Positions 1 to 9,386 of a DNA stretch of 64,000 nucleotides are shown here, piece after piece. The stretch is from positions 62,001 to 126,000 of the forward strand of contig NZ_FXTK01000002.1 of NCBI RefSeq assembly GCF_900182695.1, written 5' to 3'. Within the stretch, counting starts at the first letter, position 1, and each line of letters opens with the position of its first letter. Origin of the DNA: Paracoccus laeviglucosivorans (lineage in GTDB: Bacteria > Pseudomonadota > Alphaproteobacteria > Rhodobacterales > Rhodobacteraceae). A model generated the notes under the pieces. It saw nothing but the letters and a program-made list of their open reading frames with translations. It was not told the origin of the DNA and ran no database searches. A program made the translations under genes and the position numbers.

Positions 1-848
1 CCCGCCTCGACCACCGGGATCGAGGTGAAATCGTGGTCCCGGAACAGATCGGCCACCTCGTCCAGCGGCGTATCCGGCCCCACGGTGACCAGATCGCGCG
101 ACATGATCGCCTGCACCGTCAGCGGACCGGATCGATGCGCCGCCGCCTGCAACTCGGCCGCACCGATCAGGCGGGCCAGATCCTCGACCCCAAGATTCAG
201 GCTTTGGCGATAGTTCTGCAAGATCGCGGTCAATTCGTCATGCGACAGGCCCAGGCGTTCCGACGGTGCGGGATCGGCAGTGCCATGCGGGCCGGGGTCC
301 GAGAACTGGCGGAACGGATAGTGCCGACCCGTCGCGCGGGCATAGATCACCGCGACCACGATCAGCGCCAGCGTCCCCAGTCCCACCGGCGCAAGCACAA
401 AGCCGAAACCCAGCTTCGCCACGGCTTCGGGGTTCATGGCGGCGGTCATGGCGACGGCCCCGGCGGGTGGGTGGACGGCGCGCAACGTAATGGTCGCCAC
501 GATGGTCAGGCCCACGGCCAAGGCGATACGCCAGACCGGATCGGAAACGCTCAGGCAGACCGCCACACCCACCGCAGCCGCCGCCATATTGCCGACCAGC
601 GCCGACCATGGCTGCGCCAGCGGGCTGTTCGGCGCGGCAAACAGCAGGACCGAACTGGCCCCGAACGGCGCGATCAGATAAAGGCCCAGCCGCAGATCCG
701 CCTCGGGTGACAGCAGGAACAGGCCGGTGACGGCCAGCCCGATTGCCGCGCCAAGCCCTGCGCGAAGCGCCTCGCGCAGCGATCCCGGCCCGATGGCGGG
801 TCCAAGACCATGCACGAGCTGCCGCCAAGGCGTTACGCGATCCATCAT
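1..848 (-). CDS. HPP family membrane protein with CBS domain (partial, runs off left edge)
   Basis: Reading the minus strand from the ATG at 848 gives an open frame to position 1 with no stop. The N-terminal half has about four hydrophobic segments and the HPP-family signature HPPAGA (in RAVHPPAGAVAMT). A linker with YPFRQFSDPGPH follows, then the start of a CBS pair (IMSRDLVTVGPDTPLDE), where the window cuts it. HPP proteins are integral membrane proteins; some members have been linked to nitrite transport, but the substrate here cannot be read. The start is chosen because GGGGGAC sits just upstream; an in-frame ATG at 860 lacks a ribosome site. It diverges from the mprF-like gene. Confidence 0.8.
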   Translation of the reverse strand, partial: MMDRVTPWRQLVHGLGPAIGPGSLREALRAGLGAAIGLAVTGLFLLSPEADLRLGLYLIAPFGASSVLLFAAPNSPLAQPWSALVGNMAAAAVGVAVCLSVSDPVWRIALAVGLTIVATITLRAVHPPAGAVAMTAAMNPEAVAKLGFGFVLAPVGLGTLALIVVAVIYARATGRHYPFRQFSDPGPHGTADPAPSERLGLSHDELTAILQNYRQSLNLGVEDLARLIGAAELQAAAHRSGPLTVQAIMSRDLVTVGPDTPLDEVADLFRDHDFTSIPVVEA

Positions 849-1028
849 GCCGTCCCCCATCCGTTGTGCGCGAACCTGTCCCAGTCGCGCGCCGGGCGCA
901 AGTCAGCCGAAAGCGGCATTGACCCGCGCATGTCGCGCACCATCTTTTCCGCAGCGCGCCCGTGCTTTATGCAACCGGAAACGTATCACGGGACCGCGGC
1001 CCCAAAGGCCCTGCCCCAGCACAAAAAG

Positions 1029-3677
1029 ATGAGCGTATCGCATATGCCCGCAGGGCCAACGCAGATCGACGATCACGAACCCACGCGCGCCCCGGCCCTG
1101 TGGCGGCAATTCCTGCCCTATATCGTGGCCTTCGCCCTGTTCGGCGCAGGGCTTTACGCGCTGAACAAGCTGTTGGCCCCCGTCGATATTCGCGAAGTGG
1201 CGAACCATATCCGGGCGACGCCATGGCACGTCACGGGCATGGCTTTGTTGACGACAATCGCAGGCTATCTGTTCCTTGCGGGCTATGACTGGTCGGCGCT
1301 GCGCCATATCGGCAAGCCGCTGCCGCTGCCGGTCGCCATGACGGGCGGATTGATGGCCTATGCCTTTGGCAACACGATCGGGTTGTCGGCCATCTCGGGG
1401 GCGGCGGTGCGCTGGCGGGTCTATTCCGGGCTTGGCCTTGACGGCTACGACATCGCGGCGATTTCGACCTTCACGGCGGCATCCTTCGGTATCGCGGCCT
1501 CGTTGCTGGGGTTTTCGGCGCTGGCGATCCATCCCGGTGCGCTGGGACCGATCCTGCCGCTGCCGCATGGCACGATCCGTCTGCTGGCCATCGCGGCAAT
1601 CCTTGTCGTGTCGCTGCCGCTGCTATGGGCATCGGTCACCCGCCGAGAGCTGCGCATCGGCCGGTTCCGTCTGCACGCCCCGACACTGGGCGTTCTGGGC
1701 GCGCAACTGGTCATCTGCGTCGGCGACATCACCTTTTCGGCGCTGACGCTGTATATCCTGTTGCCGGTCACCGAGATCGGGTTTCCCACATTTCTGGCGG
1801 TGTTTTCCGCCGCCATGATGGCGGGTGTGCTTAGCCACGTGCCGGGCGGCGTCGGCGTCTTCGAAAGCGTCATCATCGCCGCCATGCCTGCGGGCACGCC
1901 CATCGACAAGGTGGCGGCGGGGCTGCTGCTGTTCCGGCTGGTCTATTACCTGTTCCCCTTTGCGCTCGCCCTGATCCTGCTTGCTCTCTATGAGGGCTGG
2001 CGCGTGCTGGGCCGTGCGCCCACGACCGCGCTGGGACGCAGGTTGTCGGTGGTCGAACCCGCGCTGCGGGCCGTGTCACCGCTGGCGCCTTTGCTGCTGG
2101 CCGTGATGGTCTTCGGCTCGGGCATGTGGATGAGCCTGTCCGCCCTGCTGCCGCCGATGACCGAAACCTCGGAACTGGCAGAGTCGTTCTTTCCGCTCGC
2201 CTTTGTCGAAGGGTCCATCCTGCTGTCCAGCGCGCTTGGCGCGGGGCTGATCGTGCTGTCGCTGGGCGTCGTGCGCCGCAGCCTTGGCGCGTTCTGGCTG
2301 ACGGTCGCTGCCATGCTGACCGGCGCGGTCTTCGCCCTGCTCGAAGGGGTGGATCTGGAACAGGCCAGCGCGCTTTTGGTGGGGGTGCTGATCCTGATGC
2401 CGTTCCGCCGCGCGTTCCACCGCCGCTCGATGCTGACGCATTCGGCGCTGACGCCGGGCTGGATCGCGGTGATGGTGGCGGCGGTCGCGGGCTTTGGCTT
2501 CGTGCTGTTCTTTGCCCATAAGGAAACGCCCTATTCCAACGAACTGTGGTGGCAATTCGCCGCAGACGAACGCGCCCCCCGCGCCCTGCGCGCAGGTCTG
2601 TTGGCGGCGCTGCTGGTCGGGCTGGGCGGGCTGTTTCTGCTTTTGCGCATCCCGCGGTTCCGCCCGCTGCCCCCCGACACCCGCACGCTGGAGATCGCGG
2701 GCGGCATCGCCATGGCGCAGAACAACCCGGATGCCGGTTTCGTGCTGACCGGCGACAAGGCCATCATGCTGTCCGATAACCGCGAGGCGTTCCTGATGTT
2801 CGGCGTCGCCGGATCGTCATGGATCGCCTACGGCCCCCCCATCGGCCATGGCGAAGCCTGCGAGGAAGTGGCCTATAGCTTTGTCGATGCCGCCCGCCGC
2901 GCGGGCGCACGCCCGATCTTTTACGAAGTGGGCCCCGATGCCGTGCCGCTGATGCTGGACCTTGGCATGACGCTGCACAAGATGGGCGAGGAGGCGGTGA
3001 TCGACCTGCGCCGCTTTTCGCTGGACGGGCCGGACCGCAAGCGGCTGCGCACGACCTATGCCCGCGCGGGCCGCGACGGGCTGACGCTGGAAATGGTCAT
3101 GCCCCCGCATGACCCCGCCCTGCTGGCCGAGTTGCGAGAGATTTCGGATGAATGGCTGACCGCCAAGAAATCGCGCGAGAAAGGCTTTTCGGTCGGGCGC
3201 TTCGATCCCGAATGGCTGGAACGCTGGGCCCTGGCTCTGGTGCGTCAGAACGGGCGGCTGGTGGCATTCGGCAATGTCATGACGACCGACAGCCACGCCG
3301 TCGCCTCGATCGACCTGATGCGGCACCGCGACGATGCGCCCGGCGGCACGATGGAATTCATGTTCACCGCGCTGATGCTGACACTGAAGGAGCGCGGCTA
3401 TCCGGCCTTTTCGCTGGGCATGGCCCCGCTGGCCGGGCTGGACCCGAACCGGTCGCGCCGGGTCTGGGACCGCTTCGGTTCGCTGATCTTCCGCCATGGC
3501 GGCAGCTTTTACCGCTTCGAGGGGCTGCGCGCCTTCAAGGACAAGTTCGGCCCAGACTGGACACCGCATTATCTGGCGACGCCTACTTCGATGCCGCCGC
3601 TTTTGCCGCTGGCCGATGCGGCACGGCTGATTGCACGGCAACCGGGCGCGGGCAGCGCGATCAGGGACGCGGGCTAG
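1029..3677 (+). CDS. mprF: Bifunctional lysylphosphatidylglycerol flippase/synthetase (MprF-like)
   Basis: An 882-residue protein with the MprF architecture. About 560 N-terminal residues form many transmembrane helices (flippase and synthase membrane part), and a cytosolic C-terminal DUF2156 aminoacyltransferase domain (about residues 565-865) contains GSSWIAYGPPIGHGE, TAKKSREKGFSVGRFD and SLGMAPLAG. The family moves lysine or alanine from aminoacyl-tRNA to phosphatidylglycerol and flips the lipid, lowering surface charge against cationic peptides. The frame is open upstream to 810, but that would overlap the divergent HPP gene and the added residues look non-coding. ATG 1029 gives the usual family length, although its ribosome site is weak. 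The 3' end overlaps the convergent lacI gene by 17 bases. Confidence 0.88.
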   Translation: MSVSHMPAGPTQIDDHEPTRAPALWRQFLPYIVAFALFGAGLYALNKLLAPVDIREVANHIRATPWHVTGMALLTTIAGYLFLAGYDWSALRHIGKPLPLPVAMTGGLMAYAFGNTIGLSAISGAAVRWRVYSGLGLDGYDIAAISTFTAASFGIAASLLGFSALAIHPGALGPILPLPHGTIRLLAIAAILVVSLPLLWASVTRRELRIGRFRLHAPTLGVLGAQLVICVGDITFSALTLYILLPVTEIGFPTFLAVFSAAMMAGVLSHVPGGVGVFESVIIAAMPAGTPIDKVAAGLLLFRLVYYLFPFALALILLALYEGWRVLGRAPTTALGRRLSVVEPALRAVSPLAPLLLAVMVFGSGMWMSLSALLPPMTETSELAESFFPLAFVEGSILLSSALGAGLIVLSLGVVRRSLGAFWLTVAAMLTGAVFALLEGVDLEQASALLVGVLILMPFRRAFHRRSMLTHSALTPGWIAVMVAAVAGFGFVLFFAHKETPYSNELWWQFAADERAPRALRAGLLAALLVGLGGLFLLLRIPRFRPLPPDTRTLEIAGGIAMAQNNPDAGFVLTGDKAIMLSDNREAFLMFGVAGSSWIAYGPPIGHGEACEEVAYSFVDAARRAGARPIFYEVGPDAVPLMLDLGMTLHKMGEEAVIDLRRFSLDGPDRKRLRTTYARAGRDGLTLEMVMPPHDPALLAELREISDEWLTAKKSREKGFSVGRFDPEWLERWALALVRQNGRLVAFGNVMTTDSHAVASIDLMRHRDDAPGGTMEFMFTALMLTLKERGYPAFSLGMAPLAGLDPNRSRRVWDRFGSLIFRHGGSFYRFEGLRAFKDKFGPDWTPHYLATPTSMPPLLPLADAARLIARQPGAGSAIRDAG

Positions 3678-4671
3678 GCGGCGCGGTGGTTTCGCGCAGC
3701 ATCAGCAGGGGCTCAAGCAGGGTCAGCGGCTGAACCTCGCGCCCCTCGATCCGGTCAAGGATGACGCGGGCGGCCAGCCGCCCCAACTCTCGCTTTGGCT
3801 GGCGGATGGTGGTCAGCGCGGGTGCGATATGCGACACCAGTTCGATGTCGTCGAACCCGATCACCGACACGTCGCGCGGCACGGAAAAGCCCGCGCGGAC
3901 CAATGTCGCGACAAAGGCACAGGCCATTTCGTCCGAGAATGCAAAAATGCCGGTCGGACGATCCGCCTGAGGCATTGCGATCCACGCCTGCGCGGCAGCA
4001 TGTCCGGCCTGCAGCGTGAAATCCCCCGTCATGACGGTCAGGCGCACGTGCTGCGCCGCCTCGGTCGCGCCTTGCAGGCGGGATCTGTGCAGGACGTTCT
4101 GCGCCGGACCGCCAATCAGCCCGATATGGCGATGCCCCAGCCCCAGCAGATGCTGCACCGCCATGCGCCCGCCTTCGCGATTGTCCAGCATGACGCGGGG
4201 CAGCGCCGCCCCTTCGATCCATTCGCAGGCGGTGATGACGGGCGGCTGATCGGGCGCGTCCAGATGGCCCGATGATACCAGCCCGTCCATCAGGATGATC
4301 CCATCGGCCCGCGACGGGTCCAGAAAACGCACCAGCGCGGTGTCGCGCCCCTGCCCGTCAAGCGTATCGGCCACCAGCAGACCATAACCCGCCGCAGCCA
4401 GTTCGCGACCCATCCCGTCAAGGATCTTGGCAAAGAACGGATTGCCCAGATTGGGCACCAGCGCCACGACGCTGCCGGTCCGGCCCTTGCGCAGATTTCG
4501 GGCGGCGTGGTTCATCCGGTATCCGGTCGCGGCAACGGCATCCATGACGGCTTGCCGGGTGGCTTCGGCAACGACTTCGGGATGGGACAGGACCCGACTG
4601 ACCGTCGAGGATGACACCCCCGCCAGTCGCGCCACATCTGCCAGTTTCGCCCGCGAGGACAGCTTTTCCAT
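3661..4671 (-). CDS. LacI-family transcriptional regulator
   Basis: 336 residues: a LacI helix-turn-helix at residues 8-55 (KLADVARLAGVSSSTVSRVL, then the hinge-helix region NHAARNLRKG) followed by a periplasmic-binding-protein-like effector domain (ALVPNLGNPFF, IGLIGGP, VIGFDDIEL). It is divergent from the sugar isomerase/dehydrogenase/ABC importer operon that starts at 4777, and a 16-base palindrome of LacI type lies between them. It is therefore inferred to repress that operon and its own gene until a sugar ligand binds. The ligand cannot be deduced. The last 17 bases overlap the mprF 3' end on the opposite strand. Confidence 0.92.
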   Translation of the reverse strand: MEKLSSRAKLADVARLAGVSSSTVSRVLSHPEVVAEATRQAVMDAVAATGYRMNHAARNLRKGRTGSVVALVPNLGNPFFAKILDGMGRELAAAGYGLLVADTLDGQGRDTALVRFLDPSRADGIILMDGLVSSGHLDAPDQPPVITACEWIEGAALPRVMLDNREGGRMAVQHLLGLGHRHIGLIGGPAQNVLHRSRLQGATEAAQHVRLTVMTGDFTLQAGHAAAQAWIAMPQADRPTGIFAFSDEMACAFVATLVRAGFSVPRDVSVIGFDDIELVSHIAPALTTIRQPKRELGRLAARVILDRIEGREVQPLTLLEPLLMLRETTAPPSPRP

Positions 4672-4723
4672 GCGCGCACACTAGGGCCGCGTTATCCTTT
4701 CGGCAAGTGACGAAAAGAACTGG

Positions 4724-4739
4724 TTGCAATCGATTTCAA
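4724..4739. promoter_or_regulatory. Probable LacI-family operator
   Basis: TTGCAATCGATTTCAA is a 16-base inverted repeat with a central CG and one mismatched pair (C4 against T13). This is the classic form of LacI/GalR-family operators. It lies 53 bases upstream of the lacI start and 38 bases upstream of the isomerase start, where a repressor could block both divergent promoters. Confidence 0.75.
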
Positions 4740-4776
4740 AGCAGTGCAGCTTGCCCCTGAGGAGAATGAGGATTCC

Positions 4777-5829
4777 ATGCGGACAATCAAAGGGCCTGCG
4801 CTTTTTCTGGCGCAGTTCATCAGTGACAAGCAGCCATTCGACAGCTGGGATGGCATCACGAAATGGGCCGCCGATTGCGGATATGCGGGTGTGCAGGTTC
4901 CCACGGGAGACCCGCGCATCATCGATCTGGCGCTGGCCGAAAGCTCTGCGGATTACCGGGACGAGTTTCTGGGCATCGCGCGCCAGAACGGCGTCGAGGT
5001 GACTGAGCTTTCGACCCATACTCAAGGGCAGCTCGTGGCGGTTCATCCCGCCTATGACGCCGGTTTCGACGCCTTTGCGCCCAAAGCGGTGCATGGCAAC
5101 CCCAAAGCTCGGCAGGAATGGGCCGTGGCGCAAGTGGCCAGCGCCATCCGCGTCAGCCGCCTGCTTGGCCTGAAAGCCATGGCGACCTTTTCTGGGGCGC
5201 TGGCATGGCCTTATCTTTACCCGTGGCCACAACGCGCGCCGGGTCTGGTCGATACGGCATTCGACACGCTGGCTGCGCGCTGGCGACCGCTGCTGGATCT
5301 GGCCGAGGAAAACGGCGTGGACATCTGTTATGAAATCCACCCCGGCGAAGACCTGCATGACGGCGTGACATTTGAGATGTTCCTTGATCGCGTCGGCGGT
5401 CATGCACGGGCGAACATGCTTTACGATCCGTCGCATTACATTCTGCAACAGCTTGATTATCTGCAGAATATCGACATCTATCACGAACGCATCCGCATGT
5501 TCCACGTCAAGGATGCCGAATTCCGCCCGACGGGCCGTCAGGGCGTCTATGGCGGCTATCAGCCCTGGGCCGAACGCGCGGGCCGTTTCCGCAGCCCCGG
5601 CGACGGGCAGGTTGATTTTGGCGCGGTTTTCTCGAAACTGACGCAATACGGCTTTGATGGCTGGGCGGTGGTCGAATGGGAATGCGCGCTGAAGCACCCC
5701 GAGGACGGGGCGCGTGAGGGTGCGGCCTTTGTCCGCGACCACCTGATCCGCGTGACGCCCCACGCATTCGACGATTTCGCGGCAAGTCACGTGGACCATG
5801 CCGCCATCGAGAAGGCTTTGGGACTATGA
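4777..5829 (+). CDS. Sugar phosphate isomerase/epimerase (xylose-isomerase-like TIM barrel)
   Basis: 350 residues with the AP-endonuclease-2/xylose-isomerase TIM-barrel fold. Likely metal ligands are seen in CYEIHPGED (Glu), MLYDPSHYILQQ (Asp and His), MFHVKDAEF (His) and AVVEWECALK (Glu). Family members isomerise or epimerise keto-sugars or inositol derivatives. ATG 4777 is preferred over an upstream in-frame GTG (4744) because the GAGGAGAATGAGG stretch sits just before it. The stop overlaps the next start by ATGA. Its place before a Gfo/Idh dehydrogenase and an importer suggests that an imported sugar or cyclitol is oxidised and then rearranged; the exact substrate is unknown. Confidence 0.85.
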   Translation: MRTIKGPALFLAQFISDKQPFDSWDGITKWAADCGYAGVQVPTGDPRIIDLALAESSADYRDEFLGIARQNGVEVTELSTHTQGQLVAVHPAYDAGFDAFAPKAVHGNPKARQEWAVAQVASAIRVSRLLGLKAMATFSGALAWPYLYPWPQRAPGLVDTAFDTLAARWRPLLDLAEENGVDICYEIHPGEDLHDGVTFEMFLDRVGGHARANMLYDPSHYILQQLDYLQNIDIYHERIRMFHVKDAEFRPTGRQGVYGGYQPWAERAGRFRSPGDGQVDFGAVFSKLTQYGFDGWAVVEWECALKHPEDGAREGAAFVRDHLIRVTPHAFDDFAASHVDHAAIEKALGL

Positions 5830-6920
5830 AACCGATCCGACTTGGCATGGTGGGCGGCGGCAGCGGCGCCTTTATCGGGGCGATCCACCGCATTGCAGCG
5901 CGTATGGACGGGCATTTCCAGCTTGTTGCAGGCGCGCTTAGCAGCGATCCGACCCGTGCACAGGCCAGCGCAGACGAATTGGGCCTGCGTTCGTATAGCG
6001 ACTTCAACGACATGGCGCAGGCCGAGGCTGCGCGAGAAGACGGCATTCAGGCGGTCAGCATCGTGACGCCGAACCATATGCACGCCGCGCCCGCCGTGGC
6101 TTTCCTGCGTGCAGGCATTCACGTGATCTGCGACAAGCCGCTGGCGGCGACGCCGGAACAGGCCGCGCAGATTGCCGGGGCCGCCGCCGAAAGCCGCGCG
6201 CGTTTCTTTCTGACCCATAATTATTCGGCACTGCCGATGGTGCGCGAAGCCCGCGCGCTGGTGGCCGAAGGTGCGCTTGGCGATATACGGCTGGTGCAAG
6301 CGGAATATCTGCAAGGCTGGCTGTCGGATGACGCGCAAAGCAAGCAGGCCGACTGGCGCACCGATCCGGCGCGCGCCGGTGCCGGCGCGCTTGGCGATAT
6401 CGGCACCCACGCGTGGCAATTGGCCGGCTTCGTGACGGGCATGACGCCCAGCCATGTCTCGGCCGATCTGTCCAGCATGGTGCCCGGTCGCCCGATCGAC
6501 GACGATGCGCGGGTGGCGCTGCGCTACCCCTCGGGTACGAAGGGCGGGCTTTGGGCCAGTCAGGTTGCGGTCGGTCAGGAAAACGGCCTGTCGCTGCGCG
6601 TATTCGGCACCAAGGCGGCGCTGGAATGGCGGCTGGATACCAGCGAACGGCTGGTCTTTACGCCCAAGGACGGCCCTGCGCAGATCATGACGCGCGCGCA
6701 GGATCGTTCGGGCTCCTTCCGCACGCCACCGGGTCACCCGGAGGGCTATCTTGAGGGTTTCGCCAATCTTTACAGCGACGTGGCTGCGATTATTCGCGGG
6801 GATGACAGCAATGCCGACCGCGTGCCGGGCCTGGCCGACGGTCTGTCGGGCATGGCCTTTATCGCGGCGGCCAAGCAATCTTCCGATCGTGACGGCGCAT
6901 GGGTCGAGGTGATGGCATGA
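5826..6920 (+). CDS. Gfo/Idh/MocA family NAD(P)-dependent oxidoreductase
   Basis: 364 residues. The Rossmann fold opens with [15 protein letters not shown] (dinucleotide loop), followed by [14 protein letters not shown] and the family's catalytic lysine motif as ICDKPLA. The C-terminal substrate domain contains [16 protein letters not shown], with the His expected at the active site. Such enzymes oxidise sugars, inositols or their amino or keto forms. Start and stop both overlap neighbours by four bases (ATGA at 5826 and 6917), so it is translationally coupled to the isomerase and to the ABC ATPase. The shared operon suggests oxidation of the sugar carried by that importer. Confidence 0.9.
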   Translation: MKPIRLGMVGGGSGAFIGAIHRIAARMDGHFQLVAGALSSDPTRAQASADELGLRSYSDFNDMAQAEAAREDGIQAVSIVTPNHMHAAPAVAFLRAGIHVICDKPLAATPEQAAQIAGAAAESRARFFLTHNYSALPMVREARALVAEGALGDIRLVQAEYLQGWLSDDAQSKQADWRTDPARAGAGALGDIGTHAWQLAGFVTGMTPSHVSADLSSMVPGRPIDDDARVALRYPSGTKGGLWASQVAVGQENGLSLRVFGTKAALEWRLDTSERLVFTPKDGPAQIMTRAQDRSGSFRTPPGHPEGYLEGFANLYSDVAAIIRGDDSNADRVPGLADGLSGMAFIAAAKQSSDRDGAWVEVMA

Positions 6921-8401
6921 CGGTTCTGGCACTCAGGGATGTATCCAAAAGCTTCGGGCCGATCCAGGTTCTGCACAATGTCGATCTGGCGCTGGAACCC
7001 GGCGAGGTTCACGCGCTGATCGGCGAAAACGGCGCCGGCAAATCGACGATCATGAAGACGCTGGGCGGGTTTCTGGACCCGACCTCGGGGGAATTGCTGC
7101 TGGACGGCAAGCCCCACCGCTTCGTTTCGGGCCCCGAGGCCGAGGCGGCGGGCATCGTCGTCATCCATCAGGAATTCAACCTTGCCGCCGATCTGTCGGT
7201 TTCGGCCAACGTGTTTCTGGGCCGCGAACTGGGCGGCTTTCGGCTGGACCACGCAGCGATGCGCAAGCAGACGGCGGCGCTGCTGCAGCGGCTGCACAGC
7301 CATATCGACCCGGACACGCTGATCCGCGACCTTTCCGTGCCCGACCGCCAGATGGTCGAGATCGCCAAGGCGCTGTCGCGCAACACCCGCGTCCTGATCA
7401 TGGACGAACCCAGTGCGGTCCTGACCCATCGCGAGGTGGGGACGCTTTACGAACAGATCGACCGGCTGCGGGCCGAAGGCGTTGCGATCCTTTACTGCTC
7501 GCACCGTCTGGACGAGGTGGCACATCTGGCCGACCGCATCACCGTGCTGCGCGACGGTCGCGTCGTGCGTCAGGCGATGCGCGGTGAGTTGAACGAAGAC
7601 GGCATGGCCACCGCCATGGTGGGCCGCGAGCTTGAGGATTTCTATCCGCCCAAAGGCACGCCCACCGGGCAGGTCGCGCTTGAGGTCAAGGGGCTGACTG
7701 TGCCGGGCCGCGTGCATGGTGTGGACCTGACGCTTGGCCGTGGCGAGGTGCTGGGCATCGCGGGCCTTGTCGGCTCGGGCCGCACCGAACTGGCCGAGGG
7801 GTTGGTGGGGCTGCGCAATTCGACCGGGGAGATCCGGGTGAACGGCCAGCCCATACAGATCCGCGGCCTGCGCGACGCCTTTGCCGCCGGCCTTGCCTAT
7901 CTGACCGAGGATCGGAAGGAAGCCGGGCTGCTGCTGGAAAAGGGCCTGCGCGAGAACCTGACGCTGGCCACGCTTGAGCGGTTCGGCAACCTGCGGCTGG
8001 ACACCAAGGCCGAGGAAGCCGCGCTGGATCGCGCGACGCAGGATTTCGACATCCGCGCCAAAAGCCGCGACATGGTTGCGGGCAAGCTGTCTGGCGGCAA
8101 CCAGCAAAAGCTGCTGCTGGCGAAAACCATGCTGCCCGATCCCAAAATCATCATCATCGACGAACCGACGCGCGGCATCGACGTGGGCACCAAGCGTCAG
8201 ATCTATGCCTTTATCCGCAAGCTTGCGGACGAAGGGCGCAGCGTCATCGTCATCAGCTCGGAAATGACCGAAGTTATCGGTCTGTCCGATCGCGTGCTGG
8301 TCATGCGCGAAGGCCGCTTGGCCGGAGAGGTCGCAGGGCCCGCCATGACTGAAGAAAACATCGTGCGCCTTGCCATGGGCGTCAGCGGAGAGGCCGCATG
8401 A
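6917..8401 (+). CDS. Sugar ABC transporter ATP-binding protein (RbsA/MglA type, two NBDs)
   Basis: 494 residues with two fused nucleotide-binding domains. The first has Walker A GENGAGKST, Walker B VLIMDEPSAV and a weak signature (DLSVPDRQMVEIAKAL). The second has a degenerate Walker A (GLVGSGRTEL), a clean signature LSGGNQQKLLLAK and Walker B IIIIDEPTRGIDVG. This asymmetry is usual for CUT2 importers of ribose, galactose or inositol. ATG 6917 overlaps the previous stop and fits the family N-terminus. It energises the permease that follows, also coupled by ATGA. Confidence 0.93.
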   Translation: MTVLALRDVSKSFGPIQVLHNVDLALEPGEVHALIGENGAGKSTIMKTLGGFLDPTSGELLLDGKPHRFVSGPEAEAAGIVVIHQEFNLAADLSVSANVFLGRELGGFRLDHAAMRKQTAALLQRLHSHIDPDTLIRDLSVPDRQMVEIAKALSRNTRVLIMDEPSAVLTHREVGTLYEQIDRLRAEGVAILYCSHRLDEVAHLADRITVLRDGRVVRQAMRGELNEDGMATAMVGRELEDFYPPKGTPTGQVALEVKGLTVPGRVHGVDLTLGRGEVLGIAGLVGSGRTELAEGLVGLRNSTGEIRVNGQPIQIRGLRDAFAAGLAYLTEDRKEAGLLLEKGLRENLTLATLERFGNLRLDTKAEEAALDRATQDFDIRAKSRDMVAGKLSGGNQQKLLLAKTMLPDPKIIIIDEPTRGIDVGTKRQIYAFIRKLADEGRSVIVISSEMTEVIGLSDRVLVMREGRLAGEVAGPAMTEENIVRLAMGVSGEAA

Positions 8402-9369
8402 AACGTCTGGACCTTCACACACTTGGACCCATCGTCGCGCTGGTCGCGCTGGTCATTCTTGGGGCGCTGCTGAATTCGTCCTTTCTTGCGCCGGGCAACA
8501 TCACCAACGTGCTGGCGCGCTCGGCCTTTATCGGCATGATCGCCGTGGGCATGACCTTTGTCATCACGGCGGGCGGGCTTGACCTGTCGGTCGGCTCGAT
8601 GGCTGCATTCCTTGCGGGGCTTGCCATCATCGCGATGAACGCGGTCCTGCCCTCGGTGGGCGAAAACTGGGGCACCATCCTGATCGGCATGGGCGTCGCG
8701 ATCCTTGGTGGTCTGATCGCCGGATATGTGAACGGCGCGCTGATCACAAAGGCCAAGATCGAACCTTTCATCGTCACGCTGGGCACCATGGGCATCTTCC
8801 GCAGCCTTGTGACATGGCTGGCGGACGGTGGCACGCTGTCCCTGGAATACGGTCTGCGCACGCTTTACCGCCCGGTCTATTACGGCGGTATCGGCTGGAT
8901 CACATGGCCCATCATCGCCTTTGCCGTCGTGGCCATCGTGGGCGAACTGATGATGCGCCACTCGCGCTTTGGCCGCCATGTCGAGGCCATCGGTTCGAAC
9001 GACCGCGTTGCGAAGTATTCGGCCATCGACGTGGGCCGGGTCAAGCTGATGACCTATCTGCTGCTTGGCCTGCTGGTCGGTCTGGCGACCGTGCTTTACG
9101 TCCCGCGCCTCGGCTCGGCCTCCGGCTCGACCGGCGTGCTGTGGGAGCTTGAGGCGATCGCGGCGGTCATCATCGGCGGCACAGCGCTGAAAGGCGGCAC
9201 GGGCCGGGTCTGGGGCACCGTCGTCGGCGTCCTGATCCTGTCGCTGATCGACAATATTCTGAACTTGGCCGATCTGGTCAGCCCGTATCTGAATGGGGCT
9301 ATCCAAGGGGTCATCATCGTTCTTGCTGTCGTGTTGCAGCGAGAGAAACGCACCGCCGACGAGCGGTAA
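8398..9369 (+). CDS. Sugar ABC transporter permease (RbsC type)
   Basis: 323 residues, strongly hydrophobic, with 8-10 predicted membrane helices and the CUT2 permease signature GMTFVITAGGLDLSVGSMAA near residue 60. The conserved region AIGSNDRVAKYSAIDV and the C-terminal AAVIIGGTALKGGTGRVWGT are also family features. It forms the membrane channel of the importer with the ATPase before it and the binding protein after it. The start overlaps the ATPase stop by four bases. Confidence 0.93.
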   Translation: MKRLDLHTLGPIVALVALVILGALLNSSFLAPGNITNVLARSAFIGMIAVGMTFVITAGGLDLSVGSMAAFLAGLAIIAMNAVLPSVGENWGTILIGMGVAILGGLIAGYVNGALITKAKIEPFIVTLGTMGIFRSLVTWLADGGTLSLEYGLRTLYRPVYYGGIGWITWPIIAFAVVAIVGELMMRHSRFGRHVEAIGSNDRVAKYSAIDVGRVKLMTYLLLGLLVGLATVLYVPRLGSASGSTGVLWELEAIAAVIIGGTALKGGTGRVWGTVVGVLILSLIDNILNLADLVSPYLNGAIQGVIIVLAVVLQREKRTADER

Positions 9370-9386
9370 CGGGAGGGAAACCGGAA